A DNA stretch of 64,000 nt, from assembly GCF_022870865.1 (NCBI RefSeq), contig NZ_CP091508.1, positions 2,170,001 through 2,234,000 of the forward strand, given 5' to 3'. How positions within the stretch are numbered: position 1 is the stretch's first letter; each line of letters begins with the position of its first letter. Source of the stretch: Uruburuella testudinis (lineage in GTDB: Bacteria > Pseudomonadota > Gammaproteobacteria > Burkholderiales > Neisseriaceae). Both the position numbers and the translations under genes were made by a program. Shown here in pieces: positions 17,445-27,156 of the stretch. The notes below the pieces were generated by a model that was not told where the DNA came from, ran no database searches, and worked only from the letters and a program-made list of their open reading frames with translations.

Positions 17445-18929
17445 CTAAAACCGTTCCAATTCGGGAAACTTCATCGCCCCGCGCGGAATATGCATACGCC
17501 CGTATTCGGCACAGCGGTTTTTGGTGGGAATGGCTTTATCGGCGTTCAACAGGCCGCTGGGGTCGAACGCGAATTTCACGCCCCAAAACGCCTCACGTTC
17601 GGCTTCGGAAAACTGCACACACATGCCGTTGATTTTTTCAATGCCCACACCGTGTTCGCCGGTGATGGTGCCGCCGAGGCGCACACATTCTTCCAAAATA
17701 TCGGCGCCAAACGCTTCGGCCTGCGGCCATTGCCCCGCGGCAGAATCAAACAGAATCAGCGGGTGCATATTGCCGTCGCCGGCATGAAACACATTGATGC
17801 ACTGAAGCCCGTATTTTTCTTCCATTTTGGCGATGCTGCGCAACAGCGTGCTGATGTAGCGGCGCGGCACGGTGCCGTCCATGCAGTAATAATCGGGCGC
17901 CATTTGCGCGGCGGCGGGAAAGGCATTTTTTCGCCCCGACCAAAACGCCAGCCGCTCGATTTCATTGCGCGACACTTGAATCCGAATCGCACCGCTTTGC
18001 TCGAATACGGCAATCATGCGCGCGATTTCTTCGGCCACTTCTTCGGGCGTGCCGTCTGATTCGCACAATAAAATCGCTTCGGCGCGGGTGTCGTAGCCGA
18101 TTTTCAGGTAGCTGTCGATGGCGCGGGTGGCGGGGCCGTCCATCATTTCCAGCCCGGCGGGGATAATACCGGCGGCAATCACGGCGGCAACGGCATCACC
18201 CGCTTTGCCCATATCATCAAAGCTGGCCATAATCACCTGCGCCGTGCGCGGCTTGGGCACGAGTTTTACCACCACTTCGGTCACCACCGCAAACATACCC
18301 TCGCTGCCGACAAACACGGTGAGCAAATCCAACCCCGGCGCATCATAGCCCCCGCCGCCCAATTCAATCACGCTGCCATCCATGGTCACCGCACGCACTT
18401 TCAACACATTGTTGACGGTCAGCCCGTATTTCAAACAATGCACGCCGCCGGAATTTTCGTTGACATTACCGCCGATGCTGCATGCCAGCTGGCTCGACGG
18501 GTCGGGCGCATAATAAAGCTCGTGCGGCGCCGCAGCCTCAGAAATCGCCAGATTGCGCACGCCCGGCTGCACCGTGGCCGTGCGCGCCTGCGGATTGACG
18601 TTGAGGATATTGTTCAGCTTGGCGGTCGACAACACAATGCCGCCGGGCGTGGGCATCGCGCTGCCCGCCAGCCCCGTGCCCGCACCGCGCGGCACCACCG
18701 GCACGCCCAAGCGCATACAGGTTTTCAACACGGTTTGCACTTGCGCCTCATCAGCCGGCAGCACCACGCCCAACGGCAGTTGCGTAAACGCCGCCAGCGC
18801 ATCACATTCATACGGCGTGATTTCAGATAATTCGGTCAGAAAGTGCAGCCCTTGCCATTCCTGCCGCAAAGTGGCCAGCAAAGTTTCCCGTTGCGCCTCA
18901 GAAAGCGGCGCGCGCGCTTGCGGTTCCAT
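17445..18929 (-). CDS. glcD: Glycolate oxidase catalytic subunit GlcD
   Basis: FAD-linked subunit that oxidises glycolate (or D-lactate) to glyoxylate, passing electrons to the quinone pool. About 494 residues, close to E. coli GlcD (499). The PCMH FAD domain has VVPRGAGTGLAGSAMPTPGG near 97 and QLACSIGGNVNENSGG near 143. The C-terminal FAD-oxidase domain has NVFHAGDGNMHPLI and GEHGVGIEK. The start at 18929 (MEPQARAPLSE) follows AAGGAAACGT; an upstream in-frame extension passes through DUS sequence and is rejected. It heads the glc run. Confidence 0.93.
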   Translation of the reverse strand: MEPQARAPLSEAQRETLLATLRQEWQGLHFLTELSEITPYECDALAAFTQLPLGVVLPADEAQVQTVLKTCMRLGVPVVPRGAGTGLAGSAMPTPGGIVLSTAKLNNILNVNPQARTATVQPGVRNLAISEAAAPHELYYAPDPSSQLACSIGGNVNENSGGVHCLKYGLTVNNVLKVRAVTMDGSVIELGGGGYDAPGLDLLTVFVGSEGMFAVVTEVVVKLVPKPRTAQVIMASFDDMGKAGDAVAAVIAAGIIPAGLEMMDGPATRAIDSYLKIGYDTRAEAILLCESDGTPEEVAEEIARMIAVFEQSGAIRIQVSRNEIERLAFWSGRKNAFPAAAQMAPDYYCMDGTVPRRYISTLLRSIAKMEEKYGLQCINVFHAGDGNMHPLILFDSAAGQWPQAEAFGADILEECVRLGGTITGEHGVGIEKINGMCVQFSEAEREAFWGVKFAFDPSGLLNADKAIPTKNRCAEYGRMHIPRGAMKFPELERF

Positions 18930-19123
18930 ACGTTTCCTTATATGGGTTGGACGGCCGTCTGAAAAGGCTTCAGACGGCCTGTTGAAACTGAGTGTAATCA
19001 TAACAGCTTTTAACCATCGGATACAGCCGCCCTCAGGCCGTCTGAAGACGGTTTGCAGCTTGAAAGACAAACCGAATCAGGCGATAATCGGCATCTCTAC
19101 CCTCCAAATAAAAAGGTATCCCA

Positions 19124-21109
19124 ATGGCTTCTCAACTGGCAAACGCCATCCGCTTCCTCTCCGCCGACGCTGTACAAAAAGCCAATTCCGGCCACCCCGG
19201 TGCGCCGATGGGCATGGCCGAGATGGCCGAAGTGTTGTGGACGCAGTTTTTAAACCACAACCCCGCCAACCCCAAATTCTACAACCGTGACCGTTTTGTC
19301 TTGTCCAACGGCCACGCCTCGATGATTCTCTACAGCCTGCTGCACCTCACCGGCTACAATGTTTCTATTGATGATTTGAAAAACTTCCGCCAATTACACA
19401 GCAAAACACCCGGCCACCCCGAATACGGCTACACCGACGGTGTGGAAACCACCACCGGCCCTCTGGGACAAGGCATTGCCAATGCGGTGGGTTTTGCGCT
19501 GGCCGAAAAACTGCTGGCCGAAGAGTTTAATAAAGACGGCCTGAATATTGTCGACCACCACACTTATGTTTTTATGGGCGACGGCTGCCTGATGGAAGGC
19601 GTGTCGCACGAAGCCTGCTCGCTCGCCGGCACGCTGGGCTTGGGCAAACTGGTGGTTTTGTATGATGACAACAACATCTCCATCGACGGTAAGGTAGACG
19701 GCTGGTTTACCGAAAACATTCCCGGGCGCTTCGAAAGCTACGGCTGGCATGTGGTGCCGAACGTCAACGGCCACGACACCGCTGCACTGAAAGCCGCCAT
19801 CGAAGCCGCCCGCGCCGAAACCGGCAAACCCTCCATCATCTGCTGCAAAACCCTTATCGGTAAAGGCGCAGCCACTAAAGAAGGCAGCCACAAAACCCAC
19901 GGCGCACCGCTGGGCGCGGAAGAATTGGAAGCCACGCGCAAACATTTGGGCTGGAATTACGGCGCGTTTGAAGTGCCGCAAGAAGTGTATGACGGCTGGA
20001 ATGCCAAAGAAAAGGGCGCCAAACTGGAAAACGAGTGGAACGAGCTGTTTGCGCAATACCAAGCCAAATTCCCCGCCGAAGCCGCCGAATTCACCCGCCG
20101 CATGGATAAAAAGCTGCCCGACAATTTCGAGCAACACGTTCAGACGGCCTTGAAAGCCGTGTGCGACAAAGCTGAAAAAATCGCCACCCGCAAAGCCAGT
20201 CAAAACAGCATCGAAATTCTGGCTGAAGTATTGCCCGAATTTGTCGGCGGTTCGGCTGATTTGACCCCGTCCAACCTCACCGACTGGTCAAACAGCGTCG
20301 CCGTTACCCCCCACAGCGGCGGCAACTATATCCACTACGGCGTGCGCGAATTCGGCATGGCGGCCATTATGAACGGCCTCTCCCTGCACGGCGGCGTGAA
20401 GCCTTTCGGCGCCACCTTCCTGATGTTCAGCGAATACTGCCGCAACGCCCTGCGCATGGCCGCGCTGATGAAAACCAACCCGATTTTCGTGTTTACCCAC
20501 GATTCTATCGGTCTTGGCGAAGACGGCCCCACCCACCAGCCGGTCGAGCAAACCGCTACCCTGCGCCTGATTCCCAACATGGCCGTATGGCGCCCGTGCG
20601 ACACCGCCGAATCGCTGATTGCCTGGAGCGAGGCCGCCAAAGCCGCCGACCACCCGAGCTGCCTGATTTTCAGCCGCCAAAACCTGCCGTTTATCGCCCG
20701 CAGCGAACAACAGCTTGCCGACATCAAACGCGGCGGCTACGTGATTCGCGCAGCTGAAGGCGGCGAGGCACAAGCCGTGATTATCGCCACCGGCTCCGAA
20801 GTAGAATTGGCCTTAAACGCGCAAACCGTGTTGGCCGAACAAGGCGTGTTTGTGAACGTGGTGTCGATGCCCTCTACCAATGTGTTTGACCAACAGGATG
20901 GCGAATACCAAAGCAGCGTATTGCCGCAAAACCTGCCGCGCATCGCTGTAGAAGCCGGCGTGACCGACGGCTGGTACAAATATGTGGGCTTAAACGGCGC
21001 GGTTATCGGCCTCAACCGTTTCGGCGAATCGGCACCGGCGGAAGAATTGTTTAAAGAATTCGGCTTCACCGTCGACCACGTGGTGGAAGTGGTAAAAAAT
21101 GTTTTATAA
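19124..21109 (+). CDS. tkt: Transketolase
   Basis: Thiamine-diphosphate enzyme of the non-oxidative pentose phosphate pathway that moves two-carbon units between sugar phosphates. 661 residues, the normal bacterial size. Visible are [12 protein letters not shown] near residue 23, the ThDP motif beginning [13 protein letters not shown] with NNISIDG, and the transketolase block [19 protein letters not shown]. It stands alone between the divergent glc genes and a DUF2062 gene. A DUS-pair terminator follows. Confidence 0.96.
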   Translation: MASQLANAIRFLSADAVQKANSGHPGAPMGMAEMAEVLWTQFLNHNPANPKFYNRDRFVLSNGHASMILYSLLHLTGYNVSIDDLKNFRQLHSKTPGHPEYGYTDGVETTTGPLGQGIANAVGFALAEKLLAEEFNKDGLNIVDHHTYVFMGDGCLMEGVSHEACSLAGTLGLGKLVVLYDDNNISIDGKVDGWFTENIPGRFESYGWHVVPNVNGHDTAALKAAIEAARAETGKPSIICCKTLIGKGAATKEGSHKTHGAPLGAEELEATRKHLGWNYGAFEVPQEVYDGWNAKEKGAKLENEWNELFAQYQAKFPAEAAEFTRRMDKKLPDNFEQHVQTALKAVCDKAEKIATRKASQNSIEILAEVLPEFVGGSADLTPSNLTDWSNSVAVTPHSGGNYIHYGVREFGMAAIMNGLSLHGGVKPFGATFLMFSEYCRNALRMAALMKTNPIFVFTHDSIGLGEDGPTHQPVEQTATLRLIPNMAVWRPCDTAESLIAWSEAAKAADHPSCLIFSRQNLPFIARSEQQLADIKRGGYVIRAAEGGEAQAVIIATGSEVELALNAQTVLAEQGVFVNVVSMPSTNVFDQQDGEYQSSVLPQNLPRIAVEAGVTDGWYKYVGLNGAVIGLNRFGESAPAEELFKEFGFTVDHVVEVVKNVL

Positions 21110-21143
21110 TTAATCTTTAAATATCAATTATTTAAATATCAAC

Positions 21144-21175
21144 AAAGGCCGTCTGAAAAGTTTCAGACGGCCTTT
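21144..21175. terminator. DUS-pair terminator of tkt
   Basis: AAAGGCCGTCTGAAA and TTTCAGACGGCCTTT arms with a very short loop, 35 bp beyond the tkt stop. Confidence 0.85.
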
Positions 21176-21367
21176 GCTTGCTGTATTTTTATCTGCATCG
21201 GCTTGTGCGCTATCCCCGTTTGGCAACAAACCGGCTCCGTCATCTGTTTGCCCGCAAAGTAAAAACCCGCAAAAGCGCCGCTTTTCCGCCTCGGCACCCC
21301 CCGTAATCTGCTAAATTTCATTACAATAACCCTCAGACAACAACCACAAAACCCTGCCGAAATACAC

Positions 21368-21931
21368 ATGCTCAAACGCTGGAAACACAAGCTCCCCACC
21401 CGTGAAAAAATTTTCGCCTCACGCTTTTTCAAACCCTTCGCCCATTTGTTTGACAAGCCCGAATACTGGGCCTTCAAGCGCGACAAAGTGGCGCTTTCGG
21501 TAGCCATCGGCCTGTTTTGCGGCATGCTGCCCGCGCCCACACAATTTTGCTTTGCGCTGGTGTTGGCTTACTTTTTACGCACCCATCTGCCCATCGCTCT
21601 GTTCAGCACCCTCTACACCAACCCGCTCACACTGATTCCGCTGTATGTGGCCGCCTACAAACTCGGCAGCTGGCTGCTCTACGGCAGCATGCCGCTGACC
21701 GAGCTGGTGATGCCGGCGCTGGACGATGCCGGTTTTTGGCAGCAAGCCGCCGCCTGGGCCGCCCGCTTCGGCGCACCGCTGGCCGCCGGAGTATTAACCA
21801 TCGGCGCCCTGCTGGCATTGGCCGGCTATGTGCTGGTGCAACTGATTTGGCGCTGGCGCATCCACCGCCGCCAAAACGTGCGCAAACAGCGTGCCGCCGC
21901 ACGGATCAGCCCTCAGCGCCATGAGCCTTAA
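21368..21931 (+). CDS. DUF2062 domain membrane protein
   Basis: 187 residues. The DUF2062 block runs from about 40 to 165: AIGLFCGMLPAPTQ, then hydrophobic helices and a YTNPLTLIPLYVAAYKLGSW stretch. The positively charged C-terminus is RRQNVRKQRAAARISP. Inner-membrane location is likely, with two to four helices. The biochemical role of the family is unknown. A gap of about 260 bp with a terminator separates it from tkt, so it probably has its own promoter. Confidence 0.8.
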   Translation: MLKRWKHKLPTREKIFASRFFKPFAHLFDKPEYWAFKRDKVALSVAIGLFCGMLPAPTQFCFALVLAYFLRTHLPIALFSTLYTNPLTLIPLYVAAYKLGSWLLYGSMPLTELVMPALDDAGFWQQAAAWAARFGAPLAAGVLTIGALLALAGYVLVQLIWRWRIHRRQNVRKQRAAARISPQRHEP

Positions 21932-22368
21932 AATATCGTGTTATGCACTGAAAAATTTCCGATAGCAAACAGGCAAAACCAAAATACGCCGCCCATGATG
22001 AGAGGCCGTCTGAACCTTTTTCAGACGGCCTCTCATCTTGTTTATAACCGTTTAACTTCATCATCATACAAAATATCAAACACTTGTATCCGACAAATGG
22101 TTTGATGTTCTTGTGATTGCAAATGATTTTGGCCGTCTGAAAAATGTCAGATTTGAGAATCCGGCCTATAGGGTATGGCGTGGGTTCTGTTCACGAAAAC
22201 TCTAAACGTGCAAAAGGCCGTCTGAAACTTTTCAGACGGCCTGTCATTATATTTTATAGCTGTTTGACTTCATCGTCATACACAGCAGCCAGCCCGCGTT
22301 TTCCTCATTAAAAAAATGCACGGCAGGCCATCCTGCTCTACCGTGCATCTCCATCTTGCCGGCACATC
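21932..22368. other. Intergenic region with two DUS-pair hairpins
   Basis: Hairpins at about 22002-22034 and 22213-22244 (AGGCCGTCTGAA and TTCAGACGGCCT arms) are each followed by a similar segment, ataaccgtttaacttcatcatcatac or tagctgtttgacttcatcgtcatac. This suggests a local duplication of a DUS hairpin plus repeat. No gene is visible. Confidence 0.6.
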
Positions 22369-23232
22369 TCAGGCATGTTTGCCCAGCCATTCGACCGCCA
22401 GCGCCCACAACTGCTGCGATTGGCGGCTGAAAAATTTCATATGGCCGATATGCCGCAAGCCGTAATCGGCGGGCTGCAACAGCAACCGTTCAGACGGCAT
22501 GGCGCTGAACACGGCCATCATTTCCTTAACATTCTTTTCAGTAGCAATATCATCATCCGGCGCATGCAGCCACAACGAGGGCATCGCCAGCGTGTCGTAA
22601 AGATGTGTGTGCACCGTTTTGCCCAGTGCCATTTTCACATAGCCGCTGCCGTTACACCATTCGCTCCATTCGCGGGCAACCCCGCGCGGCAGCGTTTCGC
22701 CCATGCCCAACCATTGATTGCGGGCGCAGCCGAACACGGCATTGGAAAGCGGCATAAACACACGCATAAAAAACGCCGCCTTAGCGCGAAACGGCATCGC
22801 CATATTGCGCACCGAGCCGGAAGAGCAGGCCACGTTAAACACTGATTTCAAGCCGCCGGCATTGGGCATCAGCCCGATCAGCTGACCGCCGGCGCTGTGG
22901 CCGATCAGATGGTGGGAAACACCGGGAAAGAGCTGCTGCAATTCATCGAGCACCGCCGGCATATCGTTTTGCCCCCAGCTCACCAGCGATGCCTGCGAAT
23001 CTTTCACCGCGCCGTGCAGCGAGCCACCCAAACCTTGATTGTCGAACGTGATTACCGCATAGCCTGCCGCGGCCAGATATTCGGCAAACGGGCGGTAAAA
23101 GCGGCGCAACATGCCGGTCGCCGGCGCCAGCATCACGGCCGCACGCACTTCACCGGGCGGGTAAAACACCGTTGCCGCCAGCACGCCGCCGTTGGCGGTG
23201 TTGATGGCAATATCTTCTGTCTGTGCGCTCAT
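22369..23232 (-). CDS. Alpha/beta hydrolase
   Basis: About 287 residues, cytoplasmic, with an alpha/beta-hydrolase fold. The nucleophile elbow GHSAGGQ is near residue 105, after the early strand MLAPATGMLRRFYRPFAEYL and the segment VITFDNQGLGGS. The catalytic Asp is likely in the HAPDDDIA segment and the His in YGLRHIGHMKFF. The start at 23232 (MSAQTEDI) follows AAGGAG; the 18-residue upstream extension is rejected. The substrate is unknown and the neighbours do not help. Confidence 0.8.
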   Translation of the reverse strand: MSAQTEDIAINTANGGVLAATVFYPPGEVRAAVMLAPATGMLRRFYRPFAEYLAAAGYAVITFDNQGLGGSLHGAVKDSQASLVSWGQNDMPAVLDELQQLFPGVSHHLIGHSAGGQLIGLMPNAGGLKSVFNVACSSGSVRNMAMPFRAKAAFFMRVFMPLSNAVFGCARNQWLGMGETLPRGVAREWSEWCNGSGYVKMALGKTVHTHLYDTLAMPSLWLHAPDDDIATEKNVKEMMAVFSAMPSERLLLQPADYGLRHIGHMKFFSRQSQQLWALAVEWLGKHA

Positions 23233-23274
23233 TGGCGGCTCCTTGTTTGCGGGGTGGTCGGGCTTTGCGGTTTC

Positions 23275-23372
23275 ATACCCATCCATAAAAATAACCTAAC
23301 GGCGTTGGCTCGCCTTGCCGTGCGTGCTGTCTTCGGCTCGCCGCCTTGTTCGCTTACTTTTATGAATAGGAT
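23275..23372. repeat. Correia-like palindromic repeat, family C
   Basis: Ends ATACCCATCCATAAAAATAA and ttacttttatgaatagg flank ctaacggcgttggctcgccttgccg and cgtgctgtcttcggctcgccgcc. The inner sequence resembles the inside of meningococcal Correia elements. Confidence 0.6.
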
Positions 23373-23412
23373 TACTATAAAACAGATCGCCGGGATCCGG
23401 CAACTTGGCTGC

Positions 23413-23576
23413 CAGGGTGTCCTAACCATTCGTTTAGGAGGGGATTTTTGCCCCTGAAAATGCAGATGCCAGGCAAAAAACGCAGCAAGATTGAACATCT
23501 TGCGAGGCTTTTTGACGCAGCAGAGGCGTTTTCAGGGGCAAAATACACCCGTAAATCGAATGGTCAGGACACCCTA
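23413..23576. mobile_element. 160-bp MITE, copy 3 (near consensus)
   Basis: AGGGTGTCCTAACCATTCG at the left, CGAATGGTCAGGACACCC then TA at the right. The interior includes gcaagattgaacatcttgc, a 7-bp stem with a 5-nt loop. It is one of the best preserved copies, behind the alpha/beta hydrolase gene. A DUS hairpin follows at about 23607-23640. Confidence 0.8.
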
Positions 23577-23701
23577 AAGCAAACACACCAAAACGATATC
23601 ATGCTAAAGGCCGTCTGAACAAAAAGCTTCAGACGGCCTTTAGCATGATTCTATTCAATCTGCGTGGCGAATGCATCAACAAATAGTCTCAATAAATAAT
23701 C

Positions 23702-23797
23702 GATAGTGAAATTGAGCAAAAAAGTGATACAAAGCAGCAATCCGCAAACAATACAACAAGGCAGCAACGCCGCATCACTTTTTATTCATTTCATCAT
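23702..23797. repeat. Correia-like element, family B, overlapping the ubiJ 3' end
   Basis: Starts gatagtgaaatt and ends ttcatttcatcatt, with the family core gtgatacaaagcagcaatccgc and gcagcaacgccgcatcac. Its right end supplies the last codons and stop of the adjacent SCP2-domain gene. Confidence 0.6.
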
Positions 23798-24364
23798 TTG
23801 CGGCGGCGGTGATGATGCCCATTTGTCCATCCGCGCCTGCAAGCGGGCAACATCGTCGCGCAGGCGGTCGACTTCGGCGGTCCAGGCTTCAAACTCTTCA
23901 CGGGTAATCACCGGCGCTTCCGGCTCGCGGGCGTAGTCGCCCAGCTGCCCCATCAGGCTTTGGCCGATTTGCTTCAATGTTTGCGCCACCTGCGCGGTGC
24001 GTGCGCTGATGCCGCCGGCAACGGCATCGCCAAACAAACGGCTCAAATCGTCGTTGGCATAATAACGCAGGCTGCCCAACAGCGGCAGCAAGGCCAAAGC
24101 CAGGGCGGTATCGCCTGCCAGCGCCACATCGCCCACGCCCGGCGTTTGCCCTTGCAGCACTTTTTGCAGCGCCGAATGCTGAAACGTGATTTCCGCATCG
24201 GCGGCGCGCTCGCTGGCTTCGAGAAAACCCTCGGCGTTAAAACGGCCTTTGATGTGCAACCCGGCGGCGTTCACGGCCACAACGATACCGTTATATCCCG
24301 CCAGCACGGCCTGGGTTTCGCGGTTTTGCTGAATCAGGTGGTTGATTATGGGCAGGGCAAGCAT
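23786..24364 (-). CDS. ubiJ: SCP2-domain ubiquinone biosynthesis accessory factor UbiJ
   Basis: UbiJ binds ubiquinone intermediates and organises the Ubi hydroxylase complex. 192 residues. An N-terminal SCP2 lipid-binding domain (about 15-120) is followed by the UbiJ-like C-terminal coiled coil, EEFEAWTAEVDRLRDDVARL. The start follows AGGAG. The last codons (PPPQMMK then TGA) come from a Correia-like repeat, so the native C-terminus may have been replaced by a few residues. It is not next to ubiE or ubiB as in enterobacteria. The symbol rests on domain order. Confidence 0.75.
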   Translation of the reverse strand: MLALPIINHLIQQNRETQAVLAGYNGIVVAVNAAGLHIKGRFNAEGFLEASERAADAEITFQHSALQKVLQGQTPGVGDVALAGDTALALALLPLLGSLRYYANDDLSRLFGDAVAGGISARTAQVAQTLKQIGQSLMGQLGDYAREPEAPVITREEFEAWTAEVDRLRDDVARLQARMDKWASSPPPQMMK

Positions 24365-24393
24365 ATGCGGCTCCTAGCGGCCGTCTGAATGTT

Positions 24394-25173
24394 TCAGACG
24401 GCCTGTATTGTAAAATCATCAAAAGCAGTGGTCACGGTTTTGCCGCCGCTGCGGTCGGCCATATCGAAAGCAGCTTCGGGCAGGCCGAGTTTGGCCGCTT
24501 CGGCACGGTAAAACTGATGTTTGGGCGGGTGTTGCGGCTCCACGATATTGCGGACGCGGATGCCGCCCGGCGTGCAGGCCGCCTGATACAGCGCGGCCAC
24601 TGCCCAACCACGGTGCAGCATATTTACCGGACGGTGCGCACCAGCGATGCTGCTGCGTTTGAGCAGGCTGGTCAGCGGATGGCGTTGGGCGCAATAAAGG
24701 CCGCCCAGCCGCAAAATATCAATATGGGGCACGCCGCTTTGCAACAACAGCTGCTCTGCGGCCATAATGTTGACAGCGCCGGCAGTGGCCGGCTGCGGCG
24801 GGCTGTGTTCGTCGCACACCCGTTCGCCGTCGCCATACACGCTGATGCTGCCCGCATACACAATATGCTGCACGCCAAACTGCTGTGCCAGCGCCAGCCA
24901 GCCGCCGATAACGGCGGGATAATCGTTTAGCGCAGAAGGCGGCAACAGGCAGATCCACACGGGTTTATCCGCCCAATGCTGCTGCCAAAAGGCTTCTTGA
25001 AAAACCCCGACACGGTTCAAATCGGCGGTATCAAGCGCGACGGGCAGGTTGATGTCGTCCGATGTCAGCCTGCGTTTGAGCGCGGCCACGCGGCTGCCTT
25101 GTTCAAACAGCTTTTCCGCCAGCGGCCGGCCTAAATAGCCCATGCCCAAAATGGCGGCATCGGGCGCATTCAT
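24394..25173 (-). CDS. NAD(P)-dependent epimerase/dehydratase family protein
   Basis: About 259 residues. The N-terminal nucleotide-binding motif is GMGYLGRPLAEKL (residues 9-21). An atypical SDR segment, YAGSISVYGDGE, follows near 115. It resembles the YeeZ-type extended SDR proteins of unknown substrate. The start at 25173 overlaps the stop of the upstream LOG-family gene by 4 bp; a GTG or ATG 14 codons upstream lies inside that gene and is rejected. A DUS pair at the 3' end separates it from ubiJ. Confidence 0.75.
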   Translation of the reverse strand: MNAPDAAILGMGYLGRPLAEKLFEQGSRVAALKRRLTSDDINLPVALDTADLNRVGVFQEAFWQQHWADKPVWICLLPPSALNDYPAVIGGWLALAQQFGVQHIVYAGSISVYGDGERVCDEHSPPQPATAGAVNIMAAEQLLLQSGVPHIDILRLGGLYCAQRHPLTSLLKRSSIAGAHRPVNMLHRGWAVAALYQAACTPGGIRVRNIVEPQHPPKHQFYRAEAAKLGLPEAAFDMADRSGGKTVTTAFDDFTIQAV

Positions 25174-25772
25174 GATGTGCTTTCGGCAGCATTCTGCCAG
25201 CTCGGGGTTACCCATTTTTGCGCTTCAACAAAGCGGTAGGCTGCCATTTCCTGCAACAGTTGCGCCGGGGTTTCGGCCACACACAACAGGCTCATATTGG
25301 CTTGCGGCATAAAGCCGGCGTCGGCGGTTTGCTGCATCATCGCCAGCAGCGCATCGAAAAAGCCGTTGATGTTCAACACGCCCACAGGCTTGTCGTGCAG
25401 CCTCAATTGCGCCTGCGAGAGCACTTCAAACAATTCTTCGTAAGTGCCCAAGCCGCCGGGCATGGCGATAAAGGCATCGGCCAGCGCAATCATCTGATTT
25501 TTGCGGGTGGTCATGTCGGGCGTTTCAATCAGCCGGGTCAGGCCGGTGTGGGCCACTTCTTTTTCACGCAAAAAAGTGGGAATCACGCCGATTACCTCGC
25601 CGCCGGCCTGCATGGCCGCATCGGCCACGGTGCCCATCAGGCCGATTTTGCCGCCGCCATACACCACGCGGCTGCCGCGGGCGGCAATGGCTTTGCCCAT
25701 ATCGCAGGCGGCTTGATAATAGGCCGGGGTATTGCCGAGATTGGAGCCACAATATACAACGATGTTTTTCAT
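25170..25772 (-). CDS. LOG-family protein (TIGR00730 type)
   Basis: Lysine decarboxylase-like/LOG proteins hydrolyse nucleoside 5'-monophosphates (cytokinin-type or AMP) to base and ribose 5-phosphate. The 200-residue protein carries YCGSNLGNTP near the N-terminus, YGGGKIGLMG and the family signature PGGLGTYEELFE near residue 105. It is the first gene of a pair with the overlapping epimerase gene. Despite older annotations it is not a lysine decarboxylase. The natural substrate here is unknown. Confidence 0.87.
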   Translation of the reverse strand: MKNIVVYCGSNLGNTPAYYQAACDMGKAIAARGSRVVYGGGKIGLMGTVADAAMQAGGEVIGVIPTFLREKEVAHTGLTRLIETPDMTTRKNQMIALADAFIAMPGGLGTYEELFEVLSQAQLRLHDKPVGVLNINGFFDALLAMMQQTADAGFMPQANMSLLCVAETPAQLLQEMAAYRFVEAQKWVTPSWQNAAESTS

Positions 25773-25942
25773 GCTGCTTACACTCTGATTACGGTTTGTT
25801 AATGGCTATGGCCGTTGCACTGAAGCATCCTACTTTATTATCCCGCCCGGCCGCCACACTGCCTTCGGCCTGCTGCCTCGTATGATGATTCAGTGCAACC
25901 GCTGTATTTATTCTGTTGATAACGGCAAAGGCCGTCTGAACA

Positions 25943-27025
25943 CTACAATACGGCCTGCGGATATGCGCCGATAATTTTCACAAATGAAGCGCGTTCGTTC
26001 AGCGCCGACAATGCCGCCTGCACCCTCGGTTCGCTTTCATGACCTTCGATGTCGATAAAGAAAAGGTAGTCCCACAAGCCCGAACGGCTGGGGCGGCTCT
26101 CGAATTTGGTCATCGAAATGCCTTGCTCGGTAAACGGCCGCAACAGCGCATTAACTGCGCCGGCTTTATTGGGGGTAGACACCACCATCGAGGTTTTGTC
26201 GCGGCCGGTGGCGGTGGTATCTTGATGGCCGAGCACCAAAAAGCGGGTGGTGTTATTGGGCTCGTCTTCGATATTGTCGGCCACTTTGGCCAACCGGTAA
26301 AGCTCGGCGGCGGTTTGGCCGGCAATCGCGGCCACTGATGTATCGTCGCTCTCGGCAGCCATGCGGGCGGCTTCGGCATTGCTCGACACGGAAATACGCA
26401 TGGCATCGGGCAGGTTGCGGCTCAGCCATTCATGGCATTGCGCCAGCGCCTGTGCATGAGCATACACCCGGGTGATGCCGTGCATATCGTTGCTGCTTTT
26501 GCGCAGCAAATGATGATGAATGCGCAACACCACTTCGCCGCAGGCGCGCAACGGCGAGGTAGACAATAAATCCAGCGTCCGCCCTACCGACCCTTCGGTA
26601 GAATTTTCCACCGGCGCCACCACATAATCGGCCTGGCGCGCTTCCACCAGGCGGAAGCCTTCGTCTACCGTGTTGCAGGCCAATGTGAGGGCGGCATGGC
26701 CGAAATGTTTGATGGCCGCCTGCTGTGTAAAGGTGCCGGCGGGGCCGAGATAGGCAATTGTGAGCGGGCGTTCTACCGCCAGACATTCGCTCATCACCTC
26801 GCGAAACAGCCGTGCCACCGCCTCGCCCGGCAAGGGGCCGGGGTTTAATGCCTGAATACGGCGCAAGACTTCGGCCTCGCGCTCAGGCCGGTAAACCGCA
26901 CCGGTGCCTTTCAATTCGCCGATGGCACGTGCGTGCGCGGCACGTTCGTTGAGCAGGCGCAACACAGCAAGGTCGATTTCATCAATGGCTTGGCGGTGCG
27001 GCAACAGTTTATCATCGGCAGACAT
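25943..27025 (-). CDS. pheA: Chorismate mutase/prephenate dehydratase (P-protein)
   Basis: Bifunctional enzyme that takes chorismate to phenylpyruvate in phenylalanine synthesis. 360 residues. An N-terminal AroQ chorismate mutase domain (about 5-90, HRQAIDEIDLAVLRLLNERA) precedes the prephenate dehydratase domain (AYLGPAGTFTQQAA near 97, VVAPVENSTEGSVG near 145). The C-terminal ACT domain has the ESRPSRSGLWDYLFFIDIEG phenylalanine-sensing segment. The start at 27025 (MSADDKLLP) follows AAGGAATGCC. DUS hairpins flank it. Feedback inhibition by Phe is expected from the ACT domain. Confidence 0.95.
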   Translation of the reverse strand: MSADDKLLPHRQAIDEIDLAVLRLLNERAAHARAIGELKGTGAVYRPEREAEVLRRIQALNPGPLPGEAVARLFREVMSECLAVERPLTIAYLGPAGTFTQQAAIKHFGHAALTLACNTVDEGFRLVEARQADYVVAPVENSTEGSVGRTLDLLSTSPLRACGEVVLRIHHHLLRKSSNDMHGITRVYAHAQALAQCHEWLSRNLPDAMRISVSSNAEAARMAAESDDTSVAAIAGQTAAELYRLAKVADNIEDEPNNTTRFLVLGHQDTTATGRDKTSMVVSTPNKAGAVNALLRPFTEQGISMTKFESRPSRSGLWDYLFFIDIEGHESEPRVQAALSALNERASFVKIIGAYPQAVL

Positions 27026-27084
27026 GGCATTCCTTTTATTGGATTGGCTTTTAATGGGAATAAGCGGGCATTTTATCATTAAAG

Positions 27085-27135
27085 AAAGGCCGTCTGAACG
27101 TTTGATTTTGCAAATCGGCGTTCAGACGGCCTCAA
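27085..27135. terminator. DUS-pair hairpin after the Bcr/CflA gene
   Basis: AGGCCGTCTGAACG and CGTTCAGACGGCCT arms, placed between the 3' end of the exporter gene and pheA. Confidence 0.65.
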
Positions 27136-27156
27136 GCTGGTTTTTCAAACACACGG

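Noticed and set aside
25170..25772. Lysine decarboxylase
   Set aside because: The PGGLGTYEE motif is that of LOG phosphoribohydrolases; the older name is a mis-annotation.
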